Below are positions 35,703-44,877 of a stretch of 64,000 nucleotides of DNA, in pieces. Made by a program: the position numbers and the translations under genes. Every line of letters starts with the position of its first letter. Within the stretch, counting starts at the first letter, position 1. This DNA comes from Streptomyces sp. SCSIO 30461. GTDB lineage: Bacteria > Actinomycetota > Actinomycetes > Streptomycetales > Streptomycetaceae. Location of the stretch: the NCBI RefSeq assembly GCF_037023745.1, contig NZ_CP146101.1, positions 6,402,001 to 6,466,000 of the forward strand, written 5' to 3'. The notes below the pieces were generated by a model. The model did not search any database. It was given only the letters and a program-made list of their open reading frames with translations, and was not told the origin of the DNA.

Positions 35703-36083
35703 CTACCCGGCCTCGACCCCCTGCTCGGGCCGTCCGCTCACGGAGCGCCTGATTCCCTCGCCCTCGACGGGACCGTGCGCTGCGTCGGCGGGACGATGCG
35801 CGACCTCGAAGGCGGTGAAGGGGCCGTCGCCGACGAAGCGCCTGAGGCGGCGCACGGAAGCCGCAGCCTCGTCGGCGGGCCAGCCGGCGAGGGCGGCTTC
35901 GATGTGAACGGCCAGGCGTCGGCACAGGGTCGCGACGACCTCTTCGCCCGCCGCCGTGAGGGCGAGCAGGGTCACCCGCCTGTCTCCGGGGTCGGGTGCA
36001 CGCCGGACGAGTCCCGCCTCCTCCAGCCTCGATGCGCGCCGGGTGACTCCGGAGCGGTCGAGTCCCACGTCTCCGGCCGGCAT
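35703..36083 (-). pseudogene. MarR-family regulator lacking its N-terminus
   Basis: The frame encodes LDRSGVTRRASRLEEAGLVR then RAPDPGDRRVTLLALTAAGE, the recognition helix and wing of MarR proteins, then the C-terminal dimerisation helices. Only 10 residues precede it; the two N-terminal helices of a MarR domain are absent and the upstream frame is stopped at 36138-36140. At 126 residues it is short for the family. It may be a decaying gene, or a start is mis-set. Confidence 0.65.
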
Positions 36084-36237
36084 CGCGGCACTGCGCGGGC
36101 CCCGACGGGCGCTTCCGCCGGATCGAGGAGGTCACCCTCATGAAGGCACCGCGGCGGACCGGAACCTGGGGAGCGCCCGCTGAGGCGGCCCCTCTCCGAC
36201 CGCCTCACACCACTCCCCCGCCCGCGCTGAGATCAGC

Positions 36238-36275
36238 GTTCCCCACGGGAAACAACGCAGATGCCGGCAGGTAAC
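36238..36275 (+). promoter_or_regulatory. Candidate GlnR operator before the nitrite reductase operon
   Basis: GTTCC (36238), GAAAC (36249), GATGC (36260) and GTAAC (36271) follow the 11-bp period of GlnR boxes; GAAAC is a perfect b-half-site and GTTCC is one base from gTnAC. It ends 22 nt before the start at 36298, where an activator/repressor of nitrogen genes would act. Confidence 0.6.
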
Positions 36276-36297
36276 AGCCGCGCCCCAAGCTGCCTGC

Positions 36298-37527
36298 ATG
36301 GATACGAGGACCGTGGTGATCGGCGCCGGGATGGCGGGGGCACGCCTGGCGCGACTGCTCGCGCCGGTGTGCGACATCACCCTGCTCGGTGACGAGCCGC
36401 ACGCCCCCTACAACCGGGTGCTGCTCGCCGACGTCCTCGCCGGGCGGTACACGCCCGATGTGATCGCTCTGCCCCCCGTACCGGGTGGTCCGCCCGGGGC
36501 GGGCGGACCGGCGGCGGTGCGACGCGGGGTGCGGGCCGTACGCGTCGACCGCGAGGAACGAACCGTGCACTGCGCGGACGGCTCCGCGGTGGCGTACGAC
36601 CGGCTCGTCCTGGCGACCGGCTCCAACCCGGTGCTGCCGCCACTGCGCGGCACATCGGACGGACTGCCCGAAGGCGTGCACCCGTTCCGCACCCTCGACG
36701 ACTGCCTGGCCCTGGCCGCACTGGTCCGTACGGGCACGCGTGCCGTCGTCATCGGCGGCGGACTGCTCGGGGTCTCCGCCGCACGCGCACTGGCCGAGCG
36801 GGGAGCGGACGTGGTGCTGGCCCATCACGGGCCCACGCTGATGGACCGCCATCTCGACCCGGCGGCCGGTGCCCTGGTCCGCGCCCACCTGGAGGGGCTC
36901 GGGGTGGAGGTCCACACCGAGTGCCATGTCCGCGGGCTGCGCAGCGGCGCCCGGCAGGCCGTGACCGGCGTCGAACTCGCCGACGGCTTCGTACTCGACG
37001 CGGAGTGCGTGGTCCTCGCCTGCGGGGTCCGTCCGCGTACGGCACTGGCCACCGAAGCCGGTCTCGAAGTCCGCCAAGGAATCGTCGTGGACGACGAACT
37101 CCGCACCTCGGACCCGCACATCCACGCGCTCGGCGACTGCGCCGAGCACGCGGGCACCGTCTACGGCCTCGCGACTGCGGCGGTGGAACAGGCCGACGTA
37201 CTCGCCGCCCGGCTCGGCGGAGGTGACCCGGCCGCCGCCTACACCGGCACCCGCGCCCTCACCCGGCTCACCCTCGGCGGCGCGGGCAGCCTCGATGTCG
37301 CCGCCTTCGGGGAACCGGCCCCACGCCCAGGCGACGACGTCGTACAACTCGCCGACGCCACCCGCGGCGCGTACCGCAAGGTCGTCGTGCGCGGGGACCG
37401 GCTCGTCGGGGGCGTCCTGCTCGGGGATCTCGCCACGGTCGGCGCGCTCGCCCGCGCCTGGGAGGGCGACGACCCGCTGCCCGACGCCCCACTGCTCCAC
37501 CTGCTCACCACCGACGGAGGTTTCTGA
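36298..37527 (+). CDS. FAD-dependent NAD(P)H oxidoreductase of the nitrite reductase operon
   Basis: 409 residues. FAD motif VVIGAGMAGARLARLLAPVC at the N-terminus, APYNRVLLADVLAG, an NAD motif VVIGGGLLGVSAARALAERG near residue 158, and TSDPHIHALGDCAEHAG. It matches the N-terminal flavoprotein part of NirB but has no siroheme domain. It may be an electron-feeding partner or a duplicated NirB flavin half. The nirB ATG lies 1 nt after its stop. Confidence 0.9.
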   Translation: MDTRTVVIGAGMAGARLARLLAPVCDITLLGDEPHAPYNRVLLADVLAGRYTPDVIALPPVPGGPPGAGGPAAVRRGVRAVRVDREERTVHCADGSAVAYDRLVLATGSNPVLPPLRGTSDGLPEGVHPFRTLDDCLALAALVRTGTRAVVIGGGLLGVSAARALAERGADVVLAHHGPTLMDRHLDPAAGALVRAHLEGLGVEVHTECHVRGLRSGARQAVTGVELADGFVLDAECVVLACGVRPRTALATEAGLEVRQGIVVDDELRTSDPHIHALGDCAEHAGTVYGLATAAVEQADVLAARLGGGDPAAAYTGTRALTRLTLGGAGSLDVAAFGEPAPRPGDDVVQLADATRGAYRKVVVRGDRLVGGVLLGDLATVGALARAWEGDDPLPDAPLLHLLTTDGGF

Positions 37528-37528
37528 C

Positions 37529-40162
37529 ATGACCGCCCCCACGACCACCAGGCCCACGATCGTGCTGGTCGGCCACGGCATGGTCGGCCAGCACTTCCTG
37601 GAGGCCGTCGCCGAACGCGGCCTCACGGAGCGGGCGCGGTTCGTCGTCCTGTGCGAGGAGCCCCGCCCGGCGTACGACCGGGTGCAACTCACCTCCTACT
37701 TCGCCGGCCGTACCCCTGACGAGCTGTCCCTCGTGGAGGAAGGCTTCATGGACCGGTACGGCATCGAACTGCGGCTCGGGGACCCGGCCGTGAGCGTCGA
37801 CCGCGCCGCGCGCACGGTGACCGCCCGCTCCGGGGAGTCGTTCGCCTACGACACGCTCGTGCTGGCGACCGGCTCGTACCCCTTCGTGCCGCCGGTGCCA
37901 GGCAAGGACGCCGAGGGCTGCTTCGTCTACCGCACCATCGAGGACCTGATCGCGATCGAGGAGTACGCGAAGACCGCCCGCACCGGTGTGGTCGTCGGCG
38001 GCGGACTGCTCGGCCTGGAGGCGGCCGGCGCCCTCAAGGGACTCGGACTGGACACCCACATCGTGGAGTTCGCTCCGCGGCTGATGCCGGTGCAGGTGGA
38101 CGACGGCGGTGGCGCGGCGCTGCTGCGGACCATCGAGGGCATGGGACTGACCGTGCACACGGGCGTCGGCACCCAGGAGATCACGGCCGACAGCGCCGCG
38201 GACACGGACACGGGCGCGGCCACGGCCACGGCCACGGCCACGAGCATGGACACCGGCAGCACCACCGGCACCGGCACCGTCAAGGGGATGAAGCTCTCCG
38301 ACGGCTCATCGCTCGCCACCGACCTCGTGGTCTTCTCCGCCGGGGTACGACCATGCGACCGACTCGCCCGTGACATGGGCCTGGATGTGGGAGACCGCGG
38401 CGGGATCGTGGTGGACGAGCAATGCCGTACGTCCGACCCCGCGGTCTTCGCGATCGGTGAATGCGCCCTCGCGTCCGACGGCCGGGTGTACGGACTGGTC
38501 GCCCCCGGATACGAGATGGCGAAGACCGTAGCGGACGTGCTGGTGGGCGGCGAGGGCGCCTTCACCGGCGCCGATATGTCCACGAAGCTCAAGCTGCTCG
38601 GCGTGGACGTGGCCTCGTTCGGCGACGCGCACGGCACCGCCGAAGGCTGCCTCGACGTCGTGTACTCCGACTCGCGCTCCGGGGTCTACAAGAAGCTGGT
38701 CATCGGCCGGGACGGCGCACTGCTCGGCGGGGTGCTCGTCGGGGACGCCGAGTCGTACGGAATGCTGCGGCCTCTCACCGGCAGTGTGCCGCCCGTACCG
38801 CCCGAGCAGCTGGTGCTGCCGGCCGGAGCCGGGGCGCCCGTCGCACTCGGGCCGTCGGCGCTTCCGGACGACGCGGTGATCTGCTCCTGCCACAACGTCA
38901 CCAAGGGCGAGATCTGCGCCCACACCTCCCTACCGGAGGTGAAGAAGTGCACCAAGGCCGGTACGGGCTGCGGAAGCTGTGTCAAGGTCATCGGCCGGCT
39001 GCTGCCGCAGACGGCCGACCAGGGCCTGTGCGGCTGCTTCCCGTACACCCGCAGCGAGCTCTACGAGATCGTCCGCACCCTGCGACTCACCTCCTACGCC
39101 CAGCTGCTCGACTCGCACGGCCGCGAGGCGGCGCGCGGCGGGGAGGGCTGCGAGGTCTGCAAGCCAGCGGTGGGCTCGATCCTCGCCAGCCTCGGCAACG
39201 GCTACATCCTCGACGGCGAGCAGGGCGCGCTGCAGGACACCAACGACCACTTCCTCGCCAACCTCCAGCGCAACGGCTCCTACTCTGTCGTGCCCCGCAT
39301 ACCCGGGGGCGAGATCACCCCGGACAGACTGATCGTGATCGGCGAGGTCGCCCGCGACTTCGGCCTCTACACGAAGATCACCGGCGGTCAGCGCATCGAC
39401 CTGTTCGGCGCCCGGGTGGACCAGCTCCCGGCGATCTGGACCCGACTCGTGGACGCGGGCTTCGAGTCCGGGCACGCGTACGGGAAGGCGCTGCGCACGG
39501 TCAAGTCCTGTGTGGGTCGGACCTGGTGCCGCTACGGCGTACAGGACAGCGTGCGGATGGCGATCGACCTGGAACTGCGCTACCGGGGGCTGCGCGCCCC
39601 GCACAAGCTGAAGTCGGCGGTGTCCGGCTGCGCCCGTGAGTGCGCGGAGGCGCAGTCCAAGGACTTCGGTGTGATCGCCACCGCCGGCGGTTGGAATCTG
39701 TACGTCGGTGGCAACGGCGGAGCCACCCCGCGGCACGCCGACCTGCTCGCACAGGACCTGTCCGACGCCGAACTGGTGCGGCTCATCGACCGCTTCCTGA
39801 TGTTCTACATCCGCACAGCGGACCGTCTGGAGCGCACCTCCACCTGGCTGGAGCGGCTCGAAGGCGGCCTTGGCCACCTCCGGGACGTGGTCGTGCACGA
39901 TTCGCTGGGACTGTGCGACGAGCTTGAGGCCCTGATGGCTGAGCATGTCGCGGGCTACCACGACGAGTGGGCCGCGACGCTGGACGATCCGGAGCGGCTG
40001 CGCCGCTTCGTGTCGTTCGTGAACGCGCCGGAAGCGTCGGACCCGTCCGTGAGGTTCGTCCCGGAGCGGGACCAGATCAAGCCGGACCTGACCATTCTGA
40101 CCCTGGGTCCGACGGTGCGGGCCGCCGTGGACCCGACCCTGGAAGGGACTCTGACCCGATGA
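37529..40162 (+). CDS. nirB: NAD(P)H nitrite reductase large subunit
   Basis: 877 residues; reduces nitrite to ammonium. Order: FAD domain (IVLVGHGMVGQHFLEAVAER), NAD domain (VVVGGGLLGLEAAGALKGLG), a BFD-like 2Fe-2S domain with VICSCHNVTKGEI and TGCGSC, then siroheme/4Fe-4S domains with SCVGRTWCRYG and SGCARECAEAQSKDFG supplying the four cluster cysteines. ATG at 37529 follows GGAGG. A Thr/Ala/Gly repeat tract (about residues 226-252, DTGAATATATATSMDTG) lies in the NAD-domain region and is not usual. It overlaps nirD by ATGA. Confidence 0.95.
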   Translation: MTAPTTTRPTIVLVGHGMVGQHFLEAVAERGLTERARFVVLCEEPRPAYDRVQLTSYFAGRTPDELSLVEEGFMDRYGIELRLGDPAVSVDRAARTVTARSGESFAYDTLVLATGSYPFVPPVPGKDAEGCFVYRTIEDLIAIEEYAKTARTGVVVGGGLLGLEAAGALKGLGLDTHIVEFAPRLMPVQVDDGGGAALLRTIEGMGLTVHTGVGTQEITADSAADTDTGAATATATATSMDTGSTTGTGTVKGMKLSDGSSLATDLVVFSAGVRPCDRLARDMGLDVGDRGGIVVDEQCRTSDPAVFAIGECALASDGRVYGLVAPGYEMAKTVADVLVGGEGAFTGADMSTKLKLLGVDVASFGDAHGTAEGCLDVVYSDSRSGVYKKLVIGRDGALLGGVLVGDAESYGMLRPLTGSVPPVPPEQLVLPAGAGAPVALGPSALPDDAVICSCHNVTKGEICAHTSLPEVKKCTKAGTGCGSCVKVIGRLLPQTADQGLCGCFPYTRSELYEIVRTLRLTSYAQLLDSHGREAARGGEGCEVCKPAVGSILASLGNGYILDGEQGALQDTNDHFLANLQRNGSYSVVPRIPGGEITPDRLIVIGEVARDFGLYTKITGGQRIDLFGARVDQLPAIWTRLVDAGFESGHAYGKALRTVKSCVGRTWCRYGVQDSVRMAIDLELRYRGLRAPHKLKSAVSGCARECAEAQSKDFGVIATAGGWNLYVGGNGGATPRHADLLAQDLSDAELVRLIDRFLMFYIRTADRLERTSTWLERLEGGLGHLRDVVVHDSLGLCDELEALMAEHVAGYHDEWAATLDDPERLRRFVSFVNAPEASDPSVRFVPERDQIKPDLTILTLGPTVRAAVDPTLEGTLTR

Positions 40163-40491
40163 CGCTCCAACTCCACCTGGACGAGAGCTGGTTCCCCGTC
40201 TGCGACCTCTCCCGGCTCACCCCGGGCCGCGGGGTCGCGGCACTGCTCCCCGACGGCCGGCAGGCGGCGGTGTTCGTGGACCGCTCGGGGCGTGCGTACG
40301 CGATCGACAACCGCGACCCGTTCACCGGCGCGCAGGTCCTCTCGCGCGGGCTGCTGGGCACCGCGGGTGGCCGTCCCTTCGTGGCGTCGCCGCTGCTGAA
40401 GCAGCGCTTCGACCTGGAGACGGGCCGCTGCCTGGATGACGACGCGGTGACGGTGCGCGCATATCCGGTGCGTACCGGGGCCGAGGCGTGA
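40159..40491 (+). CDS. nirD: Nitrite reductase small subunit (Rieske-like)
   Basis: 110 residues: WFPVCDLSRLTPGRGVAALL, QAAVFVDRSGRAYAIDNRDP, LLKQRFDLETGRCLDDDAVT. It has the Rieske fold but not the two Cys-His pairs needed for a 2Fe-2S cluster, as is normal for NirD. The start overlaps the nirB stop, as expected for an equimolar partner. Confidence 0.93.
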   Translation: MTLQLHLDESWFPVCDLSRLTPGRGVAALLPDGRQAAVFVDRSGRAYAIDNRDPFTGAQVLSRGLLGTAGGRPFVASPLLKQRFDLETGRCLDDDAVTVRAYPVRTGAEA

Positions 40492-40589
40492 ACGGAGCCC
40501 GGGTGCGGACGGGTTGACTGGGACCGGGCGGAACCGAGCGACTCCAATTCGCGTGCGGCGCGGGCCGGGAGGGGGGTACGGTCCGCACC

Positions 40590-41108
40590 ATGACGACACC
40601 CCCTCGGATCCGTCCTCCCTTCGACGCCGACGAACGCACCCAGCTCGTCGGCTGGCTCGACACGCAGCGCGCGATCGTCCACTACAAGTGCGCGGGCCTG
40701 TCCGAAGAGGACGCCCACCGGCAGGTGCTGCCGACCTCGCCGCTGATGACGATGGCTGCGCTCGTCTCGCATCTGCGCTGGGTCGAGCACGCCTGGCTCG
40801 AGGTCCTCTTCCTCGGTGGTCCGGCGGCCGGCAACCCGTCGCTCCTCGACGAGCCGGAGGACGCCGACATGCGGGTGGAGGGTGTCCCGCTCGCCAAGCT
40901 GCTGGAGGAGTACGCGCAGCAGTGCACGCGGTCCGACAGGATCATAGCCGCCCACCCGCTGGACGAGACGGGCAAGCACCCGGACTTCCGCTCTGCGGCG
41001 GCCTCCCTGCGGTGGATGCTGATCCACCTGGTGGAGGAGACCGCCCGGCACGCGGGTCATCTGGACATCGTCCGGGAGCTGCTCGACGGGGAGAAGGGCT
41101 ACTACTGA
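40590..41108 (+). CDS. DinB-family (DUF664-like) protein
   Basis: 172 residues with a four-helix DinB pattern: VHYKCAGLSEEDAHRQVLPT, then MAALVSHLRWVEHAWLEVLF with the first metal-binding His, and RWMLIHLVEETARHAGHLDI with the second and third His. Many actinobacterial members use mycothiol or bacillithiol as cofactor. No partner gene is nearby. The 3' end overlaps the convergent VOC gene by 7 nt. Confidence 0.9.
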   Translation: MTTPPRIRPPFDADERTQLVGWLDTQRAIVHYKCAGLSEEDAHRQVLPTSPLMTMAALVSHLRWVEHAWLEVLFLGGPAAGNPSLLDEPEDADMRVEGVPLAKLLEEYAQQCTRSDRIIAAHPLDETGKHPDFRSAAASLRWMLIHLVEETARHAGHLDIVRELLDGEKGYY

Positions 41109-41533
41109 CCGGCTGCCGCCGGGTCCATCCAGGCAACCTCCCAGATGTGGTGGTCCGGGTCCTGGAACGACCTGCCGTACATGAAGCCGAGGTCCTGGGC
41201 CGGCATCGCCTCCGAGCCACCGGCCGCGAGTGCCCCGTCCGCCAGTTCGTCCACCCGCTCGCGGCTCTCGGCGCTGAGGGCGAGGAGCACCTCGGTGGTG
41301 GTGGCGGCGTCGGCGATGTCCTTCGGCGTGAACTCCCTGAACCGGGGCTCGGTCATGAGCATCGCGAAGATCGCCTCGCCGAGCACCAGACAGGCCGTGT
41401 TCTCGTCGGAGAAGCGGGGGTTGAAGGAGTAGCCGAGTGCCTCCCAGAAGGCCCGGGTCTTCCCGAGGTCCTTCACCGGCAGGTTGACGAAGATCATCTG
41501 GGTCATGGCCGTTCCCGTTTCTGTGGTTGCCAT
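41102..41533 (-). CDS. VOC (glyoxalase/bleomycin-resistance fold) protein
   Basis: 143 residues. The start gives MATTETGTAMTQMIFVNLPV, then GKTRAFWEALGYSFNPRFSD, LLALSAESRERVDELADGAL, and GFMYGRSFQDPDHHIWEVAW, where the DPDxHxWE motif supplies the metal Glu. A single VOC module of normal length; probably a dimer. Substrate unknown. ATG at 41506 is an alternative start. Confidence 0.9.
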   Translation of the reverse strand: MATTETGTAMTQMIFVNLPVKDLGKTRAFWEALGYSFNPRFSDENTACLVLGEAIFAMLMTEPRFREFTPKDIADAATTTEVLLALSAESRERVDELADGALAAGGSEAMPAQDLGFMYGRSFQDPDHHIWEVAWMDPAAAGQ

Positions 41534-41901
41534 TGCGGTGTACCGCCTACGACAGTCAGACCGGCCACCCCGGCAGAACTCATCGCCGACCCGAGGCCGC
41601 CAGGGCACCCGGTGTGAATCCGCCGCCCTCCCGGCCGCCCTCCACCGCGCCGGTGCCCCTGGAAGTGGGCAGGGACGACACCCGGGGTCGGTGCCGCACA
41701 TGCTCAGCCGACGGGGCGGGGCACGCACCGCGCCGCTCCCGCGAAGGGTCGCCGTCGCCTCCGGCCCCGCCGACCGACTTCTCCGCTTCATCGGTCGTTG
41801 AAGCCACCGCCATCCCGCGCTTCTATGGTCCTACGCGCGCGACCCCTCCCGCCGGCCGGCGGGGCGGGACAGTCACGGAATCCCCCATGGAGTGAGTGAC
41901 A
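41534..41901. other. Gap upstream of the DUF839 gene
   Basis: About 370 bases between divergent genes. No gene recognised; it must contain both promoters, which I cannot place with confidence. Confidence 0.4.
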
Positions 41902-43062
41902 GTGGAACGACGCAGCTTCCTGCGCGGGGCGGCCATCGGCACTTCCGCCGCCGCCTTCGGCGGCACACTGTGGCAGGGCGCCGCATCCGCGGCGCCCGCA
42001 CAGCCCGGAACCGGCCCCTACGGGGCGCTCGGCCCGGCCGACGCGAACGGGATCCAACTGCCCAGCGGGTTCACCAGCAGGGTGATCGCCAGGTCCGGGC
42101 AGACGGTCGGCAGCACCTCGTACACCTGGCACAGCGCACCCGACGGCGGTGCCTGCTTCGCCGACGGTTCCGGGTGGATCTACGTGTCCAACTCGGAGAT
42201 CAACCCCTCCGGCGGGGCGAGCGCGGTGCGGTTCTCCTCCACCGGCGCGATCACCGGTGGGTATCGCGTCCTCTCCGGCACCCGGCAGAACTGCGCGGGC
42301 GGCCGGACCCCGTGGAACACCTGGTTGTCCTGCGAGGAGGTCAGCCTCGGCTATGTCTACGAGACGGATCCGTGGGGAGTGAAGGCCGCCAGGCGCCGGT
42401 CCGCCATGGGCCGGTTCAAGCACGAGGCCGCCGCAGCCGACCCGATCCGCAGGGCCGTGTATCTGACCGAGGACGAGAGCAACGGTTGCTTCTACCGCTT
42501 CGTGCCCACCACCTGGGGCGATCTCTCATCGGGCACGCTCCAGGTGCTGGTGGCGGGCAGCGGCACATCCGGCTCGTTCAGCTGGGCGAACGTCCCGGAC
42601 CCGGACGGCTCGCCGACCGCGACGCGCAGCCAGGTGTCCGGGGCGAAGAGGTTCAACGGCGGCGAGGGCTGCCACTACGCGAACGACACCGTCTGGTTCA
42701 CCACCAAGGGCGACAACCGTCTCTGGCAGCTCAACCTCACCAGCGGCACCTATGAACTGGCCTACGACGACTCGCTGGTCGTCGGCGGTTCCGCCCCGCT
42801 GACCGGCGTCGACAATGTCACCGGCTCGTCAGCGGGTGATCTGTACGTCGCGGAGGACGGCGGGAACATGGAGATCTGCCTGATCACCCCGGACGACCTG
42901 GTCGCGTCGTTCCTTCGGGTCAACGGGCAGTCCGGTTCCGAGATCACGGGTCCGGCCTTCTCACCGGACGGGCGGCGGCTGTACTTCTCCAGCCAGCGCG
43001 GCACGAGCGGGAGTTCGTCGGGCGGCATCACCTATGAGGTTACCGGGCCCTTCCGCGCATAG
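41902..43062 (+). CDS. Tat-exported PhoX/DUF839-like protein
   Basis: About 386 residues. The twin-arginine signal ERRSFLRGAAIGTSAAAFGG ends at an AxA-like site near residue 35. The rest is a beta-propeller-like repeat with WHSAPDGGACFADGSGWIYV, GRFKHEAAAADPIRRAVYLT, EDESNGCFYRFVP and GGEGCHYANDTVWFTTKGDN, as in PhoX alkaline phosphatases. GTG 41902 is 9 nt after GGAG; GTG 41896 is the alternative. It would act outside the membrane as a phosphomonoesterase. No PHO box was found. Confidence 0.85.
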   Translation: MERRSFLRGAAIGTSAAAFGGTLWQGAASAAPAQPGTGPYGALGPADANGIQLPSGFTSRVIARSGQTVGSTSYTWHSAPDGGACFADGSGWIYVSNSEINPSGGASAVRFSSTGAITGGYRVLSGTRQNCAGGRTPWNTWLSCEEVSLGYVYETDPWGVKAARRRSAMGRFKHEAAAADPIRRAVYLTEDESNGCFYRFVPTTWGDLSSGTLQVLVAGSGTSGSFSWANVPDPDGSPTATRSQVSGAKRFNGGEGCHYANDTVWFTTKGDNRLWQLNLTSGTYELAYDDSLVVGGSAPLTGVDNVTGSSAGDLYVAEDGGNMEICLITPDDLVASFLRVNGQSGSEITGPAFSPDGRRLYFSSQRGTSGSSSGGITYEVTGPFRA

Positions 43063-44182
43063 CCGACGCGGACTGCCGCGGCGCCCCCACCGCGGCCTGT
43101 CCCGTCCCCGCCGGGCCCGGTTGTCCGCCCGCCGCGTCCGGCGGTGCGGTCGGCCCACCGGGGGCGGCCGACGGGGCGGCAGCCACCGGACTCACCGGAT
43201 CCCGCTGGGCACCGCCCCTCAGCAGCGCGGTGCCCAGCGGGGTCATCGAGTGCAGCACCGCGTTCCCGTTGCGCAGGGTGACCAGCAGGCCGGCCTCCCT
43301 GAGCACGCAGGCGTGCTGACTGGCCGATGCCAGCGACACCCCGGCCCTGCGGGCGAGTTCGCTCGTCGTGCAGCCGTTGCCGATGGAGTGCAGCACGGCC
43401 GAGCGGGTGTGGCCCACGAGGCGGCCCAGCGATATCCGGTCCCGTTCGGCGTCGGCGGCGGACGGCGGCGCGGTGTGGGTGACGGGGTAGACCAGCACCG
43501 GCGGCAGCTCGCCGTCGCGCCGCACCACGGGGGCTCCGCGGCAGAAGTACGAGGGCTGGAGCAGCAGACCGCGCCCGCCGAGATGGATCTCCCGGTCCAC
43601 GGGGTAGTCCGCCTCCAGCACCGGGGCGCTCCAGCGCAGCATCGGCGGTAGCGAGGCGAGCAGTTCGTCCGCGCCACCGTCGAGCAGCGCCCTGCCGCGC
43701 GCGGCCCGGTCGGCCTCCACGGCGGCCTGTATCTGGGACCAGTACGGCTCGACGGCCGCCCGGTGGTAGCTGCGCATGGCGCCGATGAGCCGGGCCATGG
43801 GCTCCGGGTCGCCGTCGGCCAGCCCGGCGAGCCTGGCCGGGATTCCCGGCTGCGGGCGGTCGGCCGCGAGCAGCGCGAGCTCGGCGCGCAGCCGCTGTGC
43901 CGGAGTCGCCCGCACCGCTTCGAGGCCCTCGTCGAGCCCTTCGAGAGCCTCGGGCGGGGTCAGGAAGTCCGGGAAATATCCGCGTGGCGGTACCAGGGCG
44001 GCCAGCAGCCGTGTTTCACCATTCAACCTGGCGCGGGTTTCCGCGCGCCATTCCCCGTACACCGAGGTGCCCCGTCGGTCCCGCAGCCGATGAAAGCTCA
44101 GAATCGTCTCCCACAAAACGTCCGGCCTGGCCGCCATCCTCACCCTTGCAAGGTCTTCGCCAGTGAAATGGATACGCAGCAT
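43040..44182 (-). CDS. ArsR/SmtB-type winged-helix regulator with N-terminal DUF5937-like domain
   Basis: 380 residues from ATG 44182 (MLRIHFTGEDLARVRMAARP), with GGGGGG 4-5 nt upstream. The N-terminal about 180 residues match a conserved actinobacterial regulator domain; the winged helix is GRLVGHTRSAVLHSIGNGCT, then TSELARRAGVSLASASQHAC VLREAGLL split by the expected turn. The C-terminal tail (GGPTAPPDAAGGQPGPAGTG) is disordered. The target is unknown; it may control its own promoter. Confidence 0.82.
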   Translation of the reverse strand: MLRIHFTGEDLARVRMAARPDVLWETILSFHRLRDRRGTSVYGEWRAETRARLNGETRLLAALVPPRGYFPDFLTPPEALEGLDEGLEAVRATPAQRLRAELALLAADRPQPGIPARLAGLADGDPEPMARLIGAMRSYHRAAVEPYWSQIQAAVEADRAARGRALLDGGADELLASLPPMLRWSAPVLEADYPVDREIHLGGRGLLLQPSYFCRGAPVVRRDGELPPVLVYPVTHTAPPSAADAERDRISLGRLVGHTRSAVLHSIGNGCTTSELARRAGVSLASASQHACVLREAGLLVTLRNGNAVLHSMTPLGTALLRGGAQRDPVSPVAAAPSAAPGGPTAPPDAAGGQPGPAGTGQAAVGAPRQSASAMRGRAR

Positions 44183-44583
44183 GGAACCCCCCACTGTTGC
44201 ATCCGCAATCGTCCCAGCCACTGAGTATGCATGCAATCACAGGCCGTCACCACGGGGTTTCAGCCACAGTTGAAACGCAGTGCGGAGAACCGCGCAACCC
44301 GAAAAGCTGTACGACGTCGGACGCGAAACCTTCGAGTACCGAGGGGCAAGGCAAAGACCGTGGGGGGCTTTCCCTGCCCGGCGGCGGTCAGCGGAGGTTG
44401 CGGCTCCGTGTCCGACATTGGTAATGGGGCGCGGCTGGTGGGTGGGGATCCGCCAGCCGCGCCCCGCCTGTTCTTTGCTCAACGAATGACGGGAATCAAA
44501 CTCCCGTTAATGTCCACTACTGGCTCACCGTTCAACAGTGGCGTACGCCACACATCATGAGGCGCGGTCGCGCCGAGCGGAGT

Positions 44584-44730
44584 CGGATCGAGCCAAACCG
44601 AGTCGTGCGTGTGTCGCTCGCGAGTCCCGCAGGAGTCATCCGTGAGTCATGGGTGAGTTGCGCCCGAGTCACGCGCGCCGAGTCGGGCCGGCCAGGCCCG
44701 CGGCTGCGACGAGTCGGGCCGACCTGAGCC
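44584..44730. repeat. Cluster of irregular GAGTC repeats
   Basis: GAGTC occurs eight times in about 150 bases (for example GAGTCGG, GAGTCGT, GAGTCCC, GAGTCAT, GAGTCAC, GAGTCGGGCC), with spacing of 9-35 bases. Both full and partial (GAGTT) copies occur. It is not coding. The origin (a slippage repeat or binding-site array) is unclear. Confidence 0.55.
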
Positions 44731-44792
44731 GGTATGAGCGTGGTACGAACCGGTACGGGGGCGGCGCGAGCCGGCACGGGCAGCGCCCCCGC

Positions 44793-44812
44793 CCGTGCCG
44801 CCGGCGGCACGG
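44793..44812. repeat. Perfect 20-bp palindrome
   Basis: CCGTGCCGCC at 44793-44802 joins its exact complement GGCGGCACGG at 44803-44812. It may add to termination near the ppdK 3' end. Confidence 0.6.
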
Positions 44813-44832
44813 CAGGAGGAGCCGGAAAACCA

Positions 44833-44877
44833 ACGGGCGGGAGCGGCACCTCCGCACAAGGTGCCTCTCCCGCCCGT
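44833..44877 (-). terminator. Strong hairpin downstream of ppdK
   Basis: ACGGGCGGGAGCGGCACCT (44833-44851) pairs with 44859-44877 with one mismatch in 19 and a 7-base loop. On the minus strand it is followed by TTGGTTTTCC, a U-rich tail, 109 bases past the ppdK stop. It looks like the ppdK transcription terminator. Confidence 0.85.

Noticed and set aside
41788..42423. Minus-strand frame over the DUF839 gene start
   Set aside because: Overlaps the Tat-signal protein and is a shadow frame without a start signal.
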